Positions 34,221 to 41,920 of a stretch of 42,087 bases of DNA are shown here, piece after piece. Below the pieces are notes generated by a model. That model was not told where the DNA came from. It did not search any database and saw only the letters and a program-made list of their open reading frames with translations. How positions within the stretch are numbered: position 1 is the stretch's first letter; each line of letters starts with the position of its first letter. Source of the stretch: Ruminococcus sp. GTDB lineage: Bacteria; Bacillota; Clostridia; Oscillospirales; Ruminococcaceae. Location: the NCBI GenBank assembly GCA_017521805.1, contig JAFXDK010000002.1:1-42087 (forward strand), written 5' to 3'. A program made the position numbers and the translations under genes.

Positions 34221-35900
34221 TCAGAAAAGTCCTGAAATATTTCCGTTGTTGTCGCAGTCGATGTTCAAAGCTGAGGGCTTCTTCGGAAGTCCGGGCATTG
34301 TAAGAATATCGCCTGTGTATAATACTACAAATCCTGCACCTGCTGAAAGCTTTGCGTCGCGTACAGTGATTCTGAAATTCTTTGGCTTTCCAAGCTGTGT
34401 GGGGTCGTCGGAGAGAGAATACTGCGTCTTAGCCACACATACAGGCAGATTGCGGAATCCGATTGATTCAATTTCCTTGATAGCCTTTTCAGCCTGAGTT
34501 GAAAAGTTTACGCCGTCAGCGCGGTATATTTCTTTTGCAAGAATCTCAATTTTTTCCTTGATTGGAAGTTCTGTGGGATACAGGGGACGGAATCCCTCGC
34601 CGCTGCCGTCGGTAAGAGCAATAGTTTCGCAAACCTTGTTTGCAAGGTCGATACCGCCCTCGCCGCCTTTGGCGAACACTTCGCACATTGATACTTCAAC
34701 GCCCATTTCAGCGCAGAAATTGCGTACAAATTCAACTTCCGCGTCGGTATCTGTGTGGAATCTGTTGATAGCCACAACAACGGGAACATGGAATTTATGC
34801 ATATTCTCAATGTGTGTCTGTAAATTTATGATACCCTTTTCAAGAGCCCACATATTTTCTTTTGCAAGCTCATCTTTAGGAACTTTTCCGTTGTATTTCA
34901 ATGCGCGGATAGTAGCAACAAGTACAACGCAAGAAGGCTTGAGACCTGCATATCTGCACTTGATATCGAAGAACTTTTCAGCGCCAAGGTCAGAGCCGAA
35001 GCCTGCTTCTGTTATGCAGTAATCGCCCAGTTTAAGAGCAAGCTTTGTAGCGCGTACAGAGTTGCAGCCGTGAGCGATATTTGCGAAAGGACCGCCGTGA
35101 ATAAACGCGGGATTATTTTCAAGTGTCTGTACAAGATTAGGCTTTAATGCGTCTTTGAGAAGCGCAGTCATGGCGCCTGTACAGCCAAGCTGTTCAGCAA
35201 ATACGGGCTTGCCGTCAAGGTCATAGGCAACAAGGATATTGCCAAGACGTTTTTTAAGGTCTGCCAAATCCGTAGCAAGACAAAGTATAGCCATAACCTC
35301 AGAAGCAACGGTAATCTGGAATCCGTCCTCACGGGGTACGCCGTTTAACTTTCCGCCAAGACCGATAACTGTATTACGAAGTGCACGGTCATTCATATCA
35401 AGACAACGCTTGAAAAGTACGCGGCGCTGGTCGATACGGAGTTCATTTCCCTGCTGGATATGGTTATCAAGCATAGCGCAGAGGAGATTGTTTGCAGATG
35501 TAATAGCATGCATATCACCTGTGAAATGGAGGTTGATGTCCTCCATAGGAACAACCTGAGCATAACCGCCGCCTGCGGCACCGCCCTTGATACCGAAAAC
35601 TGGTCCGAGAGAGGGCTCACGGAGAGCAAGTACAGCATTCTTGCCGATTTTTCCCATAGCCTCAGCAAGACCAACGCTGACAGTAGTTTTGCCCTCGCCG
35701 GCTGGGGTAGGATTTATAGCAGTAACGAGTATAAGCTTGCCGTCCTCACGGAAAGCAGTCTGCGAATAAAGATTTTCGGAGAGCTTTGCCTTATAGTGTC
35801 CATAAGGTTCGAGACAATCCTCGGAAATACCGAGAGAAGATGCAATTTCACCGATTTTTTTCATTTTCGCGCCCTGAGCGATTTCTATATCAGTAAGCAT
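34221..35900 (-). CDS. fhs: Formate-tetrahydrofolate ligase
   Basis: ATP-dependent synthesis of 10-formyltetrahydrofolate from formate, supplying one-carbon units for purines and, in acetogens, the methyl branch of CO2 fixation. The preferred ATG at 35898-35900 has GGAGG six bases upstream and gives 559 residues, the normal length. An earlier ATG at 35957 lacks a site. Signatures include the nucleotide-binding [14 protein letters not shown], the segment [36 protein letters not shown] and the [10 protein letters not shown] segment. It is the first gene of the unit with tsaE, tsaB, rpiB and a membrane protein. A promoter lies at 35976-36004. Fermentative formate use for purine synthesis is the likely role; no other acetogenesis genes are visible. 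Confidence 0.97.
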   Translation of the reverse strand: MLTDIEIAQGAKMKKIGEIASSLGISEDCLEPYGHYKAKLSENLYSQTAFREDGKLILVTAINPTPAGEGKTTVSVGLAEAMGKIGKNAVLALREPSLGPVFGIKGGAAGGGYAQVVPMEDINLHFTGDMHAITSANNLLCAMLDNHIQQGNELRIDQRRVLFKRCLDMNDRALRNTVIGLGGKLNGVPREDGFQITVASEVMAILCLATDLADLKKRLGNILVAYDLDGKPVFAEQLGCTGAMTALLKDALKPNLVQTLENNPAFIHGGPFANIAHGCNSVRATKLALKLGDYCITEAGFGSDLGAEKFFDIKCRYAGLKPSCVVLVATIRALKYNGKVPKDELAKENMWALEKGIINLQTHIENMHKFHVPVVVAINRFHTDTDAEVEFVRNFCAEMGVEVSMCEVFAKGGEGGIDLANKVCETIALTDGSGEGFRPLYPTELPIKEKIEILAKEIYRADGVNFSTQAEKAIKEIESIGFRNLPVCVAKTQYSLSDDPTQLGKPKNFRITVRDAKLSAGAGFVVLYTGDILTMPGLPKKPSALNIDCDNNGNISGLF

Positions 35901-35975
35901 AAAAGACCTCCATAAATTGTAATCAATAAATATGTAAAGTTGAATCTGACAAAGCAAATACAGCCTACAAGAAAT

Positions 35976-36004
35976 ATTATACCATATTTTTCAGCCAAAT
36001 GCAA
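35976..36004 (-). promoter_or_regulatory. Promoter of the fhs operon
   Basis: On the - strand, TTGCAT (35999-36004), a 17-base spacer and a perfect TATAAT (35976-35981). The leader is about 65-70 bases. Confidence 0.75.
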
Positions 36005-36070
36005 GGGGCATTACAAGTTTTTAACGCAAATCAATTTTCAAAACAAATTGTATGATTATGTATTATTTTT

Positions 36071-36096
36071 GTAGGGGCTGATGCCCACATCAGCCC
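36071..36096 (+). repeat. REP-like hairpin with GTAGGGG head
   Basis: GTAGGGG is followed by a nine-pair stem GGGCTGATG/CATCAGCCC (36075-36083 with 36088-36096) and a CCCA loop. The head matches the units at 29303, 29383 and 40152 while the stem sequence differs. Confidence 0.75.
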
Positions 36097-36121
36097 GTTA
36101 GTTGTATAATTTGTTTGCGTG

Positions 36122-36146
36122 TCGATGTAGGCATCGATTCCTACAG
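36122..36146 (-). repeat. REP-like hairpin with GTAGGA head
   Basis: On the - strand, GTAGGA leads into a TCGATG/CATCGA stem (36122-36127 with 36132-36137). It faces the + strand unit at 36071, as paired REP elements often do. The head departs from GTAGGGG by two bases, so membership is less certain. Confidence 0.55.
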
Positions 36147-36181
36147 AACGGGAAAATTAATTTGCGCGCAAGTTTTCACAT

Positions 36182-37315
36182 TTAATAAGAAATAATGATA
36201 ACATGCATATCATCATCAAGAATATAGCTTACGGTTTCACCGAACTGAACATAGCCGTAAAGGTCCCATAATTCGCCGTTTTCAAACAAGCCTTTTACAG
36301 CGTTTTTATATGTCTGTTCATCTGCAAACATCATTTCAGCAAAGCCGCTGTAAGCTGAATTTGCCATAGCTGTTCCCACAGCTTCGGCAGTATATTCCGT
36401 GAGATATGAGCCATTCTGCACATGATAATTGCTGTCCATGGAATAACAAGTCGGGATATCCCTTTGTTTTTCACCTATACTATGAGTGCGGAGAAGCCGT
36501 TCATCGTTGATGAGAAAATATGTATGGAACACATCAGCGCCCATATTTTCGGTATCTCCTGCATCGTCCCATGTAACATCTACCCAGTAGTTTATGCCAT
36601 TCAGTGTAATATAATTCCATGCATGACCTGCGGGTTCGGAATATTCACCGTCTCTGCTGTTTGAGTCACGATTCCATGCCTTTCCGTTTACAATGTCGCA
36701 GGGGATATCAAGCTGATTCATCATATACTGGAATCCTCGGGAATAGCCGCCGCATACAGCCTTTCCCTCAACGAGACAGCCATAAGCCGTATCCCATAGA
36801 TTTTTTTCTTCAATGCCTACCTTGGAATCATCATAAACGGTATGCTCAGCAATATAATCGTGGACATACAGGGATTTTCCATAGTTGTCAAGTCCCTCGG
36901 GTAAAGATGACAGAACAGCATCTCCTGCGGCTCTGATTTCCTCCATCATAGCCTTTAATTTCTCAGAGGTATAATCGTTCATTGATTCAAAATCACAGAT
37001 TGTAGAATTTTTAGAAGTTTCAACGGCGTATGCACTCATACAGTCAAGCCAGAAATATTCGGGATAATCTCGTTTTATATCATCCAATACATCGCTGAGT
37101 TCATCGGAATCAACGAATCCGTCAAATTCAATTATAGTTTCACCATTTTCAAAGGCATCTGTAAGAGTAGTGTACAACACGTCCTTTTCGATATATTGTC
37201 CCGATATTCTTTCGGAGCTTACGGGCATATCATTTGTTTGATTTATTTCCACGCACCCCGAAGAAAGAGTCATAAAAACGGCTGACAGCAAAAGGGTATA
37301 TTTCTTTATCTTCAC
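36182..37315 (-). CDS. Transglutaminase-like lipoprotein (copy 1)
   Basis: A 377-residue protein with a lipoprotein signal peptide (LSSGC, lipidated Cys21). A transglutaminase/cysteine-protease-like domain follows, with the catalytic triad in order: Cys in KAVCGGYSRGFQ, His in AGHAWNYI and Asp in YWVDVTWDDAG. It would sit on the outer face of the membrane and could cross-link or cleave surface proteins or peptidoglycan peptides. The GTG start (37313-37315) follows GGGGAG by 6 bases. It is a paralog of the next gene upstream (37359-38459), about 43 bases away, and probably shares its transcript. Substrate unknown. Confidence 0.85.
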   Translation of the reverse strand: MKIKKYTLLLSAVFMTLSSGCVEINQTNDMPVSSERISGQYIEKDVLYTTLTDAFENGETIIEFDGFVDSDELSDVLDDIKRDYPEYFWLDCMSAYAVETSKNSTICDFESMNDYTSEKLKAMMEEIRAAGDAVLSSLPEGLDNYGKSLYVHDYIAEHTVYDDSKVGIEEKNLWDTAYGCLVEGKAVCGGYSRGFQYMMNQLDIPCDIVNGKAWNRDSNSRDGEYSEPAGHAWNYITLNGINYWVDVTWDDAGDTENMGADVFHTYFLINDERLLRTHSIGEKQRDIPTCYSMDSNYHVQNGSYLTEYTAEAVGTAMANSAYSGFAEMMFADEQTYKNAVKGLFENGELWDLYGYVQFGETVSYILDDDMHVIIISY

Positions 37316-37358
37316 AATTTTCTCCCCTATGAAATCCCTGAATATGTTGTGGGATTTT

Positions 37359-38459
37359 TTATTTTAAAACTATATCAAGAGTAAACAATTCGTCAGTGCG
37401 GTAATAGGAAACATTTTTATCTTTTATGCCATCAGCTTTGTAAAGGGCTGATTTGGCAATAAGGCTGTTGAGAGCCTCACTATAGGCTTCAAAGCTTCCA
37501 AACATAATTTCGCAGTGTTCCTTATCGGAGTTTTTGCCGATATAATCAAGAACAGCGTCCTTATCATAGGTTTCAAAAAATCCGCCGTTCTGCACGATGA
37601 AGTTATATTCCGTAGCCGTACAATCAGGAACAAATCCTTGCTGTCTGTCGAATGTACGGGTATTCATAAGCTGTTCAGTAGTAATCATGCAGTATGTATG
37701 AACAGGGTCGCCGAAGTCGTAGTCATCCCATGTTACATCAACCCAGTAATAGTCACCGTCGATTTTAACATAATTCCAAGCATGATTTGAACCTGTGCAG
37801 ATACCGCTTTCTATGTCAAGTTCCTGCATTATCATCTGAAATGCTCTTGCATATCCGCTGCAAACAGCTTTCTGATTAACGAGACAGCCGTAAGCATGAT
37901 GATACAATCCTGTAGTATCTGCTTCAGCGCCCTTGTGGTCATATTTTGTGTTTTCGATGAGATAATCGTGAACAAAAATGACTTTTTCATAGTCGCTCAG
38001 TCCGCTGGGAATAGCGTCAAGTGCTTTATCCAAGGCTTTTTCCTGTTTTTCGCGCATTTCAGGAATTTCTTCCTCGTCCAGAGTTTCAATTATATTAGTA
38101 CTTATTTCCGTTCCGTCCGCAGCAGTTCCCGTATAATAAATGTTATTGAGCCAGAAAACCTCAGGACAATCGGAATAAAGATTAATAAAGGCTTTTTCCA
38201 CCTCTCTGCCTTTGATTTTTCCGGGAACAATTGTCTTTGTATTTCCCTCAGCGGTACTTTCGCAGAAAAGACTATACCATTCAGTTTCGTACAATTCTTC
38301 TGCAACCTCTGTAATAGAGGGCATTTTGTTTGTCTTTGGTTCTGTGGGCTGTTCGATTTCAATTTCAGGTACGATTTCATTTGCCAGACCTGAAATAAAG
38401 GAACAGCCGCTGAGAAGTGACAAAGCAGTAAATGCTGATGCTAATTTTATGATTTTCAT
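37359..38459 (-). CDS. Transglutaminase-like lipoprotein (copy 2)
   Basis: A 366-residue paralog of the neighbouring lipoprotein, sharing order and motifs: lipobox LLSGC (Cys19), KAVCSGYARAFQ, SNHAWNYV and YWVDVTWDDYD. Both also share an upstream PEVFWL or PEYFWL region, a DYEKVIFVHDYL or DNYGKSLYVHDYI segment and a C-terminal IMFGSFEAY or MMFADEQTY region. Outside these the two differ strongly, so the duplication is old. The ATG has GGGGGT six bases upstream. It lies 39 bases after ldh with no terminator between, so readthrough from hpt-ldh is likely. The catalytic triad is complete. Confidence 0.86.
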   Translation of the reverse strand: MKIIKLASAFTALSLLSGCSFISGLANEIVPEIEIEQPTEPKTNKMPSITEVAEELYETEWYSLFCESTAEGNTKTIVPGKIKGREVEKAFINLYSDCPEVFWLNNIYYTGTAADGTEISTNIIETLDEEEIPEMREKQEKALDKALDAIPSGLSDYEKVIFVHDYLIENTKYDHKGAEADTTGLYHHAYGCLVNQKAVCSGYARAFQMIMQELDIESGICTGSNHAWNYVKIDGDYYWVDVTWDDYDFGDPVHTYCMITTEQLMNTRTFDRQQGFVPDCTATEYNFIVQNGGFFETYDKDAVLDYIGKNSDKEHCEIMFGSFEAYSEALNSLIAKSALYKADGIKDKNVSYYRTDELFTLDIVLK

Positions 38460-38498
38460 AATTTTACCCCCAATAATAAATCAGATTAGTTTTATGGT

Positions 38499-39449
38499 TT
38501 ATATAACTCCCTCAAAGCTTTGTTCAAGGACATCAACGGAATTTTTAAAGCTTTCCATTTCCTCGTCAGTGAGTGAGAGTTCTATTATTTCCTTAACGCC
38601 GTTTCTGCCAATAATGCAGGGAACGCCGATAAATACATTTTTGCTGTCGTATTCTCCGCAGAGCTTTGCGGAAACGGTAAGGACGCTGTTTTCATCGCCG
38701 AGAATAGCTTTAACAATACGCGTTATAGCCATTCCTATGCCGTAATAGGTAGCATTTTTTGCCTCAATGATCTTATAAGCGGCAGTGCGCACCTGCTCCT
38801 CAATTTTTTTCATATCCTCTACGCAATAGCCGTTGCATTTATCCTCCAAGACCTCAGTAATACGCTTTGTTGCAAGCATCATCTGAGAGAGGGGAGCGAA
38901 TTCGCTATCTCCGTGTTCGCCCATAACATAAGCGTGGATATTTTTCGGGTCTACCATGAAATAATCCCCGAGAAGGTAGCGCAAACGGGCAGTATCGAGA
39001 GAAGTTCCCGTGCCGATAACTCTTGAAGCGCCGAAGCGTGAAAGCTCATAGGTAACTCTTGTCATAATATCAACGGGATTTGTTGCAACAAGGAATATAC
39101 CGTCAAATCCCGATTTCACAACAGGAGTGATAATTGAACGGAACACCTCCGCATTGCGCTGGAGCAGGTCAAGGCGTGTTTCGCCCTCTTTCTGAGCGAC
39201 ACCTGCGGCAATTACAATGATATCTGCGTCCTTGCAGTCACTGTATTCACCTGCATAAATCTTCATATTGGATTTTCCGAAAGCAAGACCATGATTAAGG
39301 TCCATAGCCTCACCCTCAGCTCGCTTTTTATTTACGTCAATAAGCACAAGCTCGTTGCATATACCGCCTTGATTCACAAGAGCGTATGCAAAACTCATGC
39401 CGACCATACCCGTGCCAATGAGAACAACTTTTCTTTTACCTGAATTCAT
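38499..39449 (-). CDS. ldh: L-lactate dehydrogenase
   Basis: NADH-dependent reduction of pyruvate to L-lactate, a fermentation end step. The 316-residue protein has the Rossmann motif GTGMVG at 12-17 and the NAD-selecting Asp in LVLIDVN. The substrate loop segment GETRLDLLQRN carries the mobile-loop residues, VATNPVDIMT follows, and the active-site His lies in VMGEHGDSEF. The EGETR context is typical of lactate rather than malate dehydrogenase, in which Arg usually replaces the Gln at the specificity position (here KEGETR). It follows hpt by 17 bases with an AAAGGTAG site, indicating cotranscription. Confidence 0.94.
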   Translation of the reverse strand: MNSGKRKVVLIGTGMVGMSFAYALVNQGGICNELVLIDVNKKRAEGEAMDLNHGLAFGKSNMKIYAGEYSDCKDADIIVIAAGVAQKEGETRLDLLQRNAEVFRSIITPVVKSGFDGIFLVATNPVDIMTRVTYELSRFGASRVIGTGTSLDTARLRYLLGDYFMVDPKNIHAYVMGEHGDSEFAPLSQMMLATKRITEVLEDKCNGYCVEDMKKIEEQVRTAAYKIIEAKNATYYGIGMAITRIVKAILGDENSVLTVSAKLCGEYDSKNVFIGVPCIIGRNGVKEIIELSLTDEEMESFKNSVDVLEQSFEGVI

Positions 39450-39466
39450 AACACACTACCTTTCAA

Positions 39467-40006
39467 TTATTTCTCCTGAAATTCAGCAATATATGGCAGA
39501 TTTCTATAATATCCATTATAATCCAGACCATAGCCGATTACGAAAAGGTCAGGAATCTTAAACAGCGCATAATCAGCTTTAAAATCAACAACACGTCGAT
39601 CAGGCTTATCAAGGAGAGTAACCACAGTAAGCGACAATGGATTTCTGTTTTTCAGAATTTCCGCGATTTTTTTCAGTGTTCGTCCCGTATCTATGATATC
39701 CTCGGCAATAACAACGTGATATTGTGACAAATCCCTGTCGATATCAAGAATAATCTGAACTTCTCCTGCCGATTCCGTACCGACGTAGCTTTTTGCCGAC
39801 ATAAAGGCAATTTCGCATGGAACAGTAACAGCTCTTGCGATATCAGCCATAAAAACAAAACATCCATTGAGTATTCCAACAAGGAGAATAGGTCTGCCGT
39901 CATAGATATTGTCGATATATCTGCCTGCTTCTGCGATTTTTGTCTGAATTTCCTCTTGGGATATTATAACTCTTTTTATAGATTTTATGTATTTATCCTT
40001 ATCCAC
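39467..40006 (-). CDS. hpt: Hypoxanthine phosphoribosyltransferase
   Basis: Purine salvage enzyme making IMP or GMP from hypoxanthine or guanine and PRPP. The 179-residue length is typical. The PRPP-binding motif is VVIAEDIIDTGRTL, the N-terminal LVGILNGCFVFMADI segment and the C-terminal FVIGYGLDYNGYYRNLPYI end match the family. The GTG start (40004-40006) follows AAGGCGGTGA. A consensus promoter lies at 40040-40068. In many Firmicutes hpt sits between tilS and ftsH; here it is more than 34 kb away and leads an operon with ldh instead. Confidence 0.96.
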   Translation of the reverse strand: MDKDKYIKSIKRVIISQEEIQTKIAEAGRYIDNIYDGRPILLVGILNGCFVFMADIARAVTVPCEIAFMSAKSYVGTESAGEVQIILDIDRDLSQYHVVIAEDIIDTGRTLKKIAEILKNRNPLSLTVVTLLDKPDRRVVDFKADYALFKIPDLFVIGYGLDYNGYYRNLPYIAEFQEK

Positions 40007-40039
40007 TGTATCACCGCCTTAAAGCAAATCAATAAAAAT

Positions 40040-40068
40040 ATTATACATTATTATGTATAAATTGTCAA
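40040..40068 (-). promoter_or_regulatory. Consensus promoter of hpt-ldh
   Basis: A perfect TTGACA (40063-40068) and a perfect TATAAT (40040-40045) with a 17-base spacer on the - strand, about 35 bases before the hpt GTG. Confidence 0.87.
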
Positions 40069-40083
40069 GTATTTGTTGGATTT

Positions 40084-40132
40084 TAGCCTATAGCCATTAG
40101 CCTTTAGCCTAGAGCCATTAGCTATTAGCTTT
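40084..40132 (+). repeat. Degenerate heptanucleotide repeat, 7 units
   Basis: Units TAGCCTA, TAGCCAT, TAGCCTT, TAGCCTA, GAGCCAT, TAGCTAT, TAGCTTT follow without gaps, then the array decays (AAGTAAA). It lies just upstream of the hpt promoter and beside the second copy of the 75-bp repeat. It is the best preserved array by unit similarity. Confidence 0.85.
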
Positions 40133-40151
40133 AAGTAAATAGAATGAACAC

Positions 40152-40226
40152 GGCTGTTTTACGTTGTTTCGTGTAGGGGCGGATATTATCCGCCCGCAAT
40201 TTCGGAACGAAATTCAGGTTTTTCGA
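40152..40226 (+). repeat. 75-bp dispersed repeat with REP-like hairpin, copy B
   Basis: This is the reverse complement of 29303-29377 with three mismatches in 75 bases. The GTAGGGGC head and the ATCC-rich stem are unchanged, while all three differences fall in the left flank. It occupies the gap between the divergent hpt and LUD-domain genes. Confidence 0.85.
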
Positions 40227-40281
40227 CATTCTGTATTTCAATAGACACAAAATGGATTTCTGTGTATTTTATTTGATTTTC

Positions 40282-40310
40282 TTGACTTTCACGCTAATAA
40301 AGGCTATAAT
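40282..40310 (+). promoter_or_regulatory. Promoter of the LUD-domain gene
   Basis: TTGACT (40282-40287), a 17-base spacer and a perfect TATAAT (40305-40310), about 50 bases before the ATG at 40362. Confidence 0.8.
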
Positions 40311-40361
40311 AAAAACAGCATCATATACAAAACCTATTTTCAACGTAAAGGAGTAAAAATC

Positions 40362-41030
40362 ATGGACGCTAACAAAAAAGCTGTAATTGAAAAAAGAATA
40401 ATGAAAACTGGTGAAAACCTGAAGAAAAACAACATGGAATTCCACTACGCTCCCACAGCGGCAGACGTTAAGGGAATTGTTGAAAAACTGCTCAGCGAGG
40501 GCGATGTTATAACTCACGGCGGCACGGTATCAATGGAAGAATGCGGCATCAGAGAGCTTATACAATCCCCGAAGTACAACTATCTTGACCGTTCAAAAGT
40601 ATCTCCCGAGGAAGTTCCAGAGCTTTACAGAAAAGCATTTTTCGCCGATGTTTACATATCAAGTACAAATGCCGTAACAGAGGACGGAGTGCTTTACAAC
40701 GTTGACGGCAACAGCAACAGAATTGCCGCAATTGCTTTCGGACCGAAATCTGTTATAATCATTGCGGGCTACAACAAAATTGTAAAAGATTTGAAACAGG
40801 CTGAAATACGCGTAAAAACGGAAGCCGCACCTCCTAACTGTATCCGTCTCAGCTGTAAAACTCCATGTGCCGAAACAGGCAAATGTGTATCTCTCAGCAT
40901 GGCAGACCATGAAATGTCCGACGGCTGCAAGGGAGACGGTCGTATCTGCTGCAACTATCTCATTTCCGCACAGCAGAGACACAAGAACAGAATCAAGGTT
41001 ATCCTTGTTGGAGAAGAATTGGGATATTAA
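40362..41030 (+). CDS. LUD-domain protein (LutC/YkgG-like lactate utilisation family)
   Basis: A 222-residue protein of the LUD (DUF162) family. Features are the N-terminal helical region, the GDVITHGGTVSMEECGI segment with the family's glycine and Ser/Thr-rich turn, VYISSTNAVTEDGVLYNVDG, and the AFGPKSVIIIAGYNKIV core. A Cys-rich stretch (CKTPCAETGKC, then CKGDGRICCNYL) could bind metal. LutC-type proteins support lactate oxidation to pyruvate with LutA and LutB, which are absent here, so this is a stand-alone homolog of uncertain role. AAAGGAG lies 8 bases before the ATG. It has its own promoter and is divergent from hpt-ldh. Confidence 0.88.
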   Translation: MDANKKAVIEKRIMKTGENLKKNNMEFHYAPTAADVKGIVEKLLSEGDVITHGGTVSMEECGIRELIQSPKYNYLDRSKVSPEEVPELYRKAFFADVYISSTNAVTEDGVLYNVDGNSNRIAAIAFGPKSVIIIAGYNKIVKDLKQAEIRVKTEAAPPNCIRLSCKTPCAETGKCVSLSMADHEMSDGCKGDGRICCNYLISAQQRHKNRIKVILVGEELGY

Positions 41031-41078
41031 TGATTAGCATAGACTAACATATGATTGACATTCTTTTATCAAAAGCTC

Positions 41079-41107
41079 TTGATTAAATTCTGAAAATGTA
41101 GTATAAT
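41079..41107 (+). promoter_or_regulatory. Promoter of the NifU-like / GGGtGRT genes
   Basis: TTGATT (41079-41084), a 17-base spacer and a perfect TATAAT (41102-41107). The leader to the ATG at 41214 is about 100 bases, long enough for regulation, but no known motif was recognised in it. Confidence 0.75.
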
Positions 41108-41213
41108 GTAATTGTATGTGGAATGGTTGCGGACAAGTTCTGCTTCTGTTCCGATATTGCACTGATAATTCCCACGAATTGTCACTGTTAAATTCCCGAA
41201 AGGAGTATTAAAA

Positions 41214-41906
41214 ATGATTTATTCTCACGAAGTTGAAACAATGTGCCCTATCGCACAGGGCGTTGCTCACGGCGCAGCTCCTATCCCAGAAGAAGCTAAG
41301 TGGGTAAAGGCTAAGGAAATCAAGGACATTTCCGGCTTTACACACGGTATCGGTTGGTGCGCTCCACAGCAGGGTACCTGCAAGCTCACTCTCAACGTTA
41401 AGGAGGGCGTAATTCAGGAAGCTCTTGTTGAGACAATCGGCTGCTCAGGTATGACACATTCTGCTGCTATGGCATCTGAAATTCTCCCCGGCAGAACAAT
41501 CCTTGAGGCTCTTAACACAGACCTCGTTTGCGATGCTATCAATACAGCTATGAGAGAGCTCTTCCTCCAGATCGTATACGGTCGTTCACAGTCTGCTTTC
41601 TCTGAGGGCGGTCTCGTTGTTGGTGCAGGTCTTGAGGATCTCGGTAAGGGACTTCGTTCACAGGTTGGTACAATGTACGGTACTCTTGCAAAGGGTCCCC
41701 GTTACCTCGAAATGACAGACGGTTATGTAACAGGTCTTGCTCTTAACGAGGATAACGAGATCATCGGCTACAAGTTCGTAAACTTCGGCAAGATGATGGA
41801 CTTCATCAAGGCTGGTGACGACGCTAATACTGCATTTGAGAAAGCTCAGGGACAGTACGGCAGAGTTGACGACGCTGTTAAGATCGTTGATCCCAGAAAA
41901 GAATAA
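41214..41906 (+). CDS. NifU/IscU-like iron-sulfur cluster scaffold protein
   Basis: A 230-residue protein whose central segment ETIGCSGMTHSAAMASEIL matches the cluster-ligand region of NifU_N/IscU proteins (a GC..S.AS-type turn). It is followed by the typical PGRTILEALN. Additional cysteines occur in the N-terminal half (CPIAQG, GWCAPQQGTC). AAAGGAG lies before the ATG. Codon choice is strongly biased (GCT, CTC, AAG, GGT), unlike its neighbours, suggesting high expression. It precedes the GGGtGRT-family gene by 14 bases; such pairs recur in clostridia. It is longer than ordinary IscU (about 130-150), and no cysteine desulfurase is adjacent, so a general assembly role is not assured. Confidence 0.82.
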   Translation: MIYSHEVETMCPIAQGVAHGAAPIPEEAKWVKAKEIKDISGFTHGIGWCAPQQGTCKLTLNVKEGVIQEALVETIGCSGMTHSAAMASEILPGRTILEALNTDLVCDAINTAMRELFLQIVYGRSQSAFSEGGLVVGAGLEDLGKGLRSQVGTMYGTLAKGPRYLEMTDGYVTGLALNEDNEIIGYKFVNFGKMMDFIKAGDDANTAFEKAQGQYGRVDDAVKIVDPRKE

Positions 41907-41920
41907 GGAGGACTTGTACA

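Larger units (their letters stand above)
36024..36167. repeat. Composite inverted repeat enclosing two REP-like hairpins
   Basis: Outer arms near 36024-36037 (ACGCAAATCAATTTTC-type) pair imperfectly with 36152-36167. Inner arms AAACAAATTGTA (36041) and TATAATTTGTTT (36105) surround the first REP-like hairpin. The second REP-like hairpin lies between inner and outer right arms. The unit may be a worn composite element; boundaries are uncertain. Confidence 0.5.

Noticed and set aside
34558-35915. Several + strand open frames of 100-154 codons
   Set aside because: They are antisense to fhs, which is complete and well conserved; no start signals or family resemblance.
41108-41213. Riboswitch in the leader of the NifU-like gene
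   Set aside because: The leader is long enough, but no conserved core of a known riboswitch or T-box was recognised.
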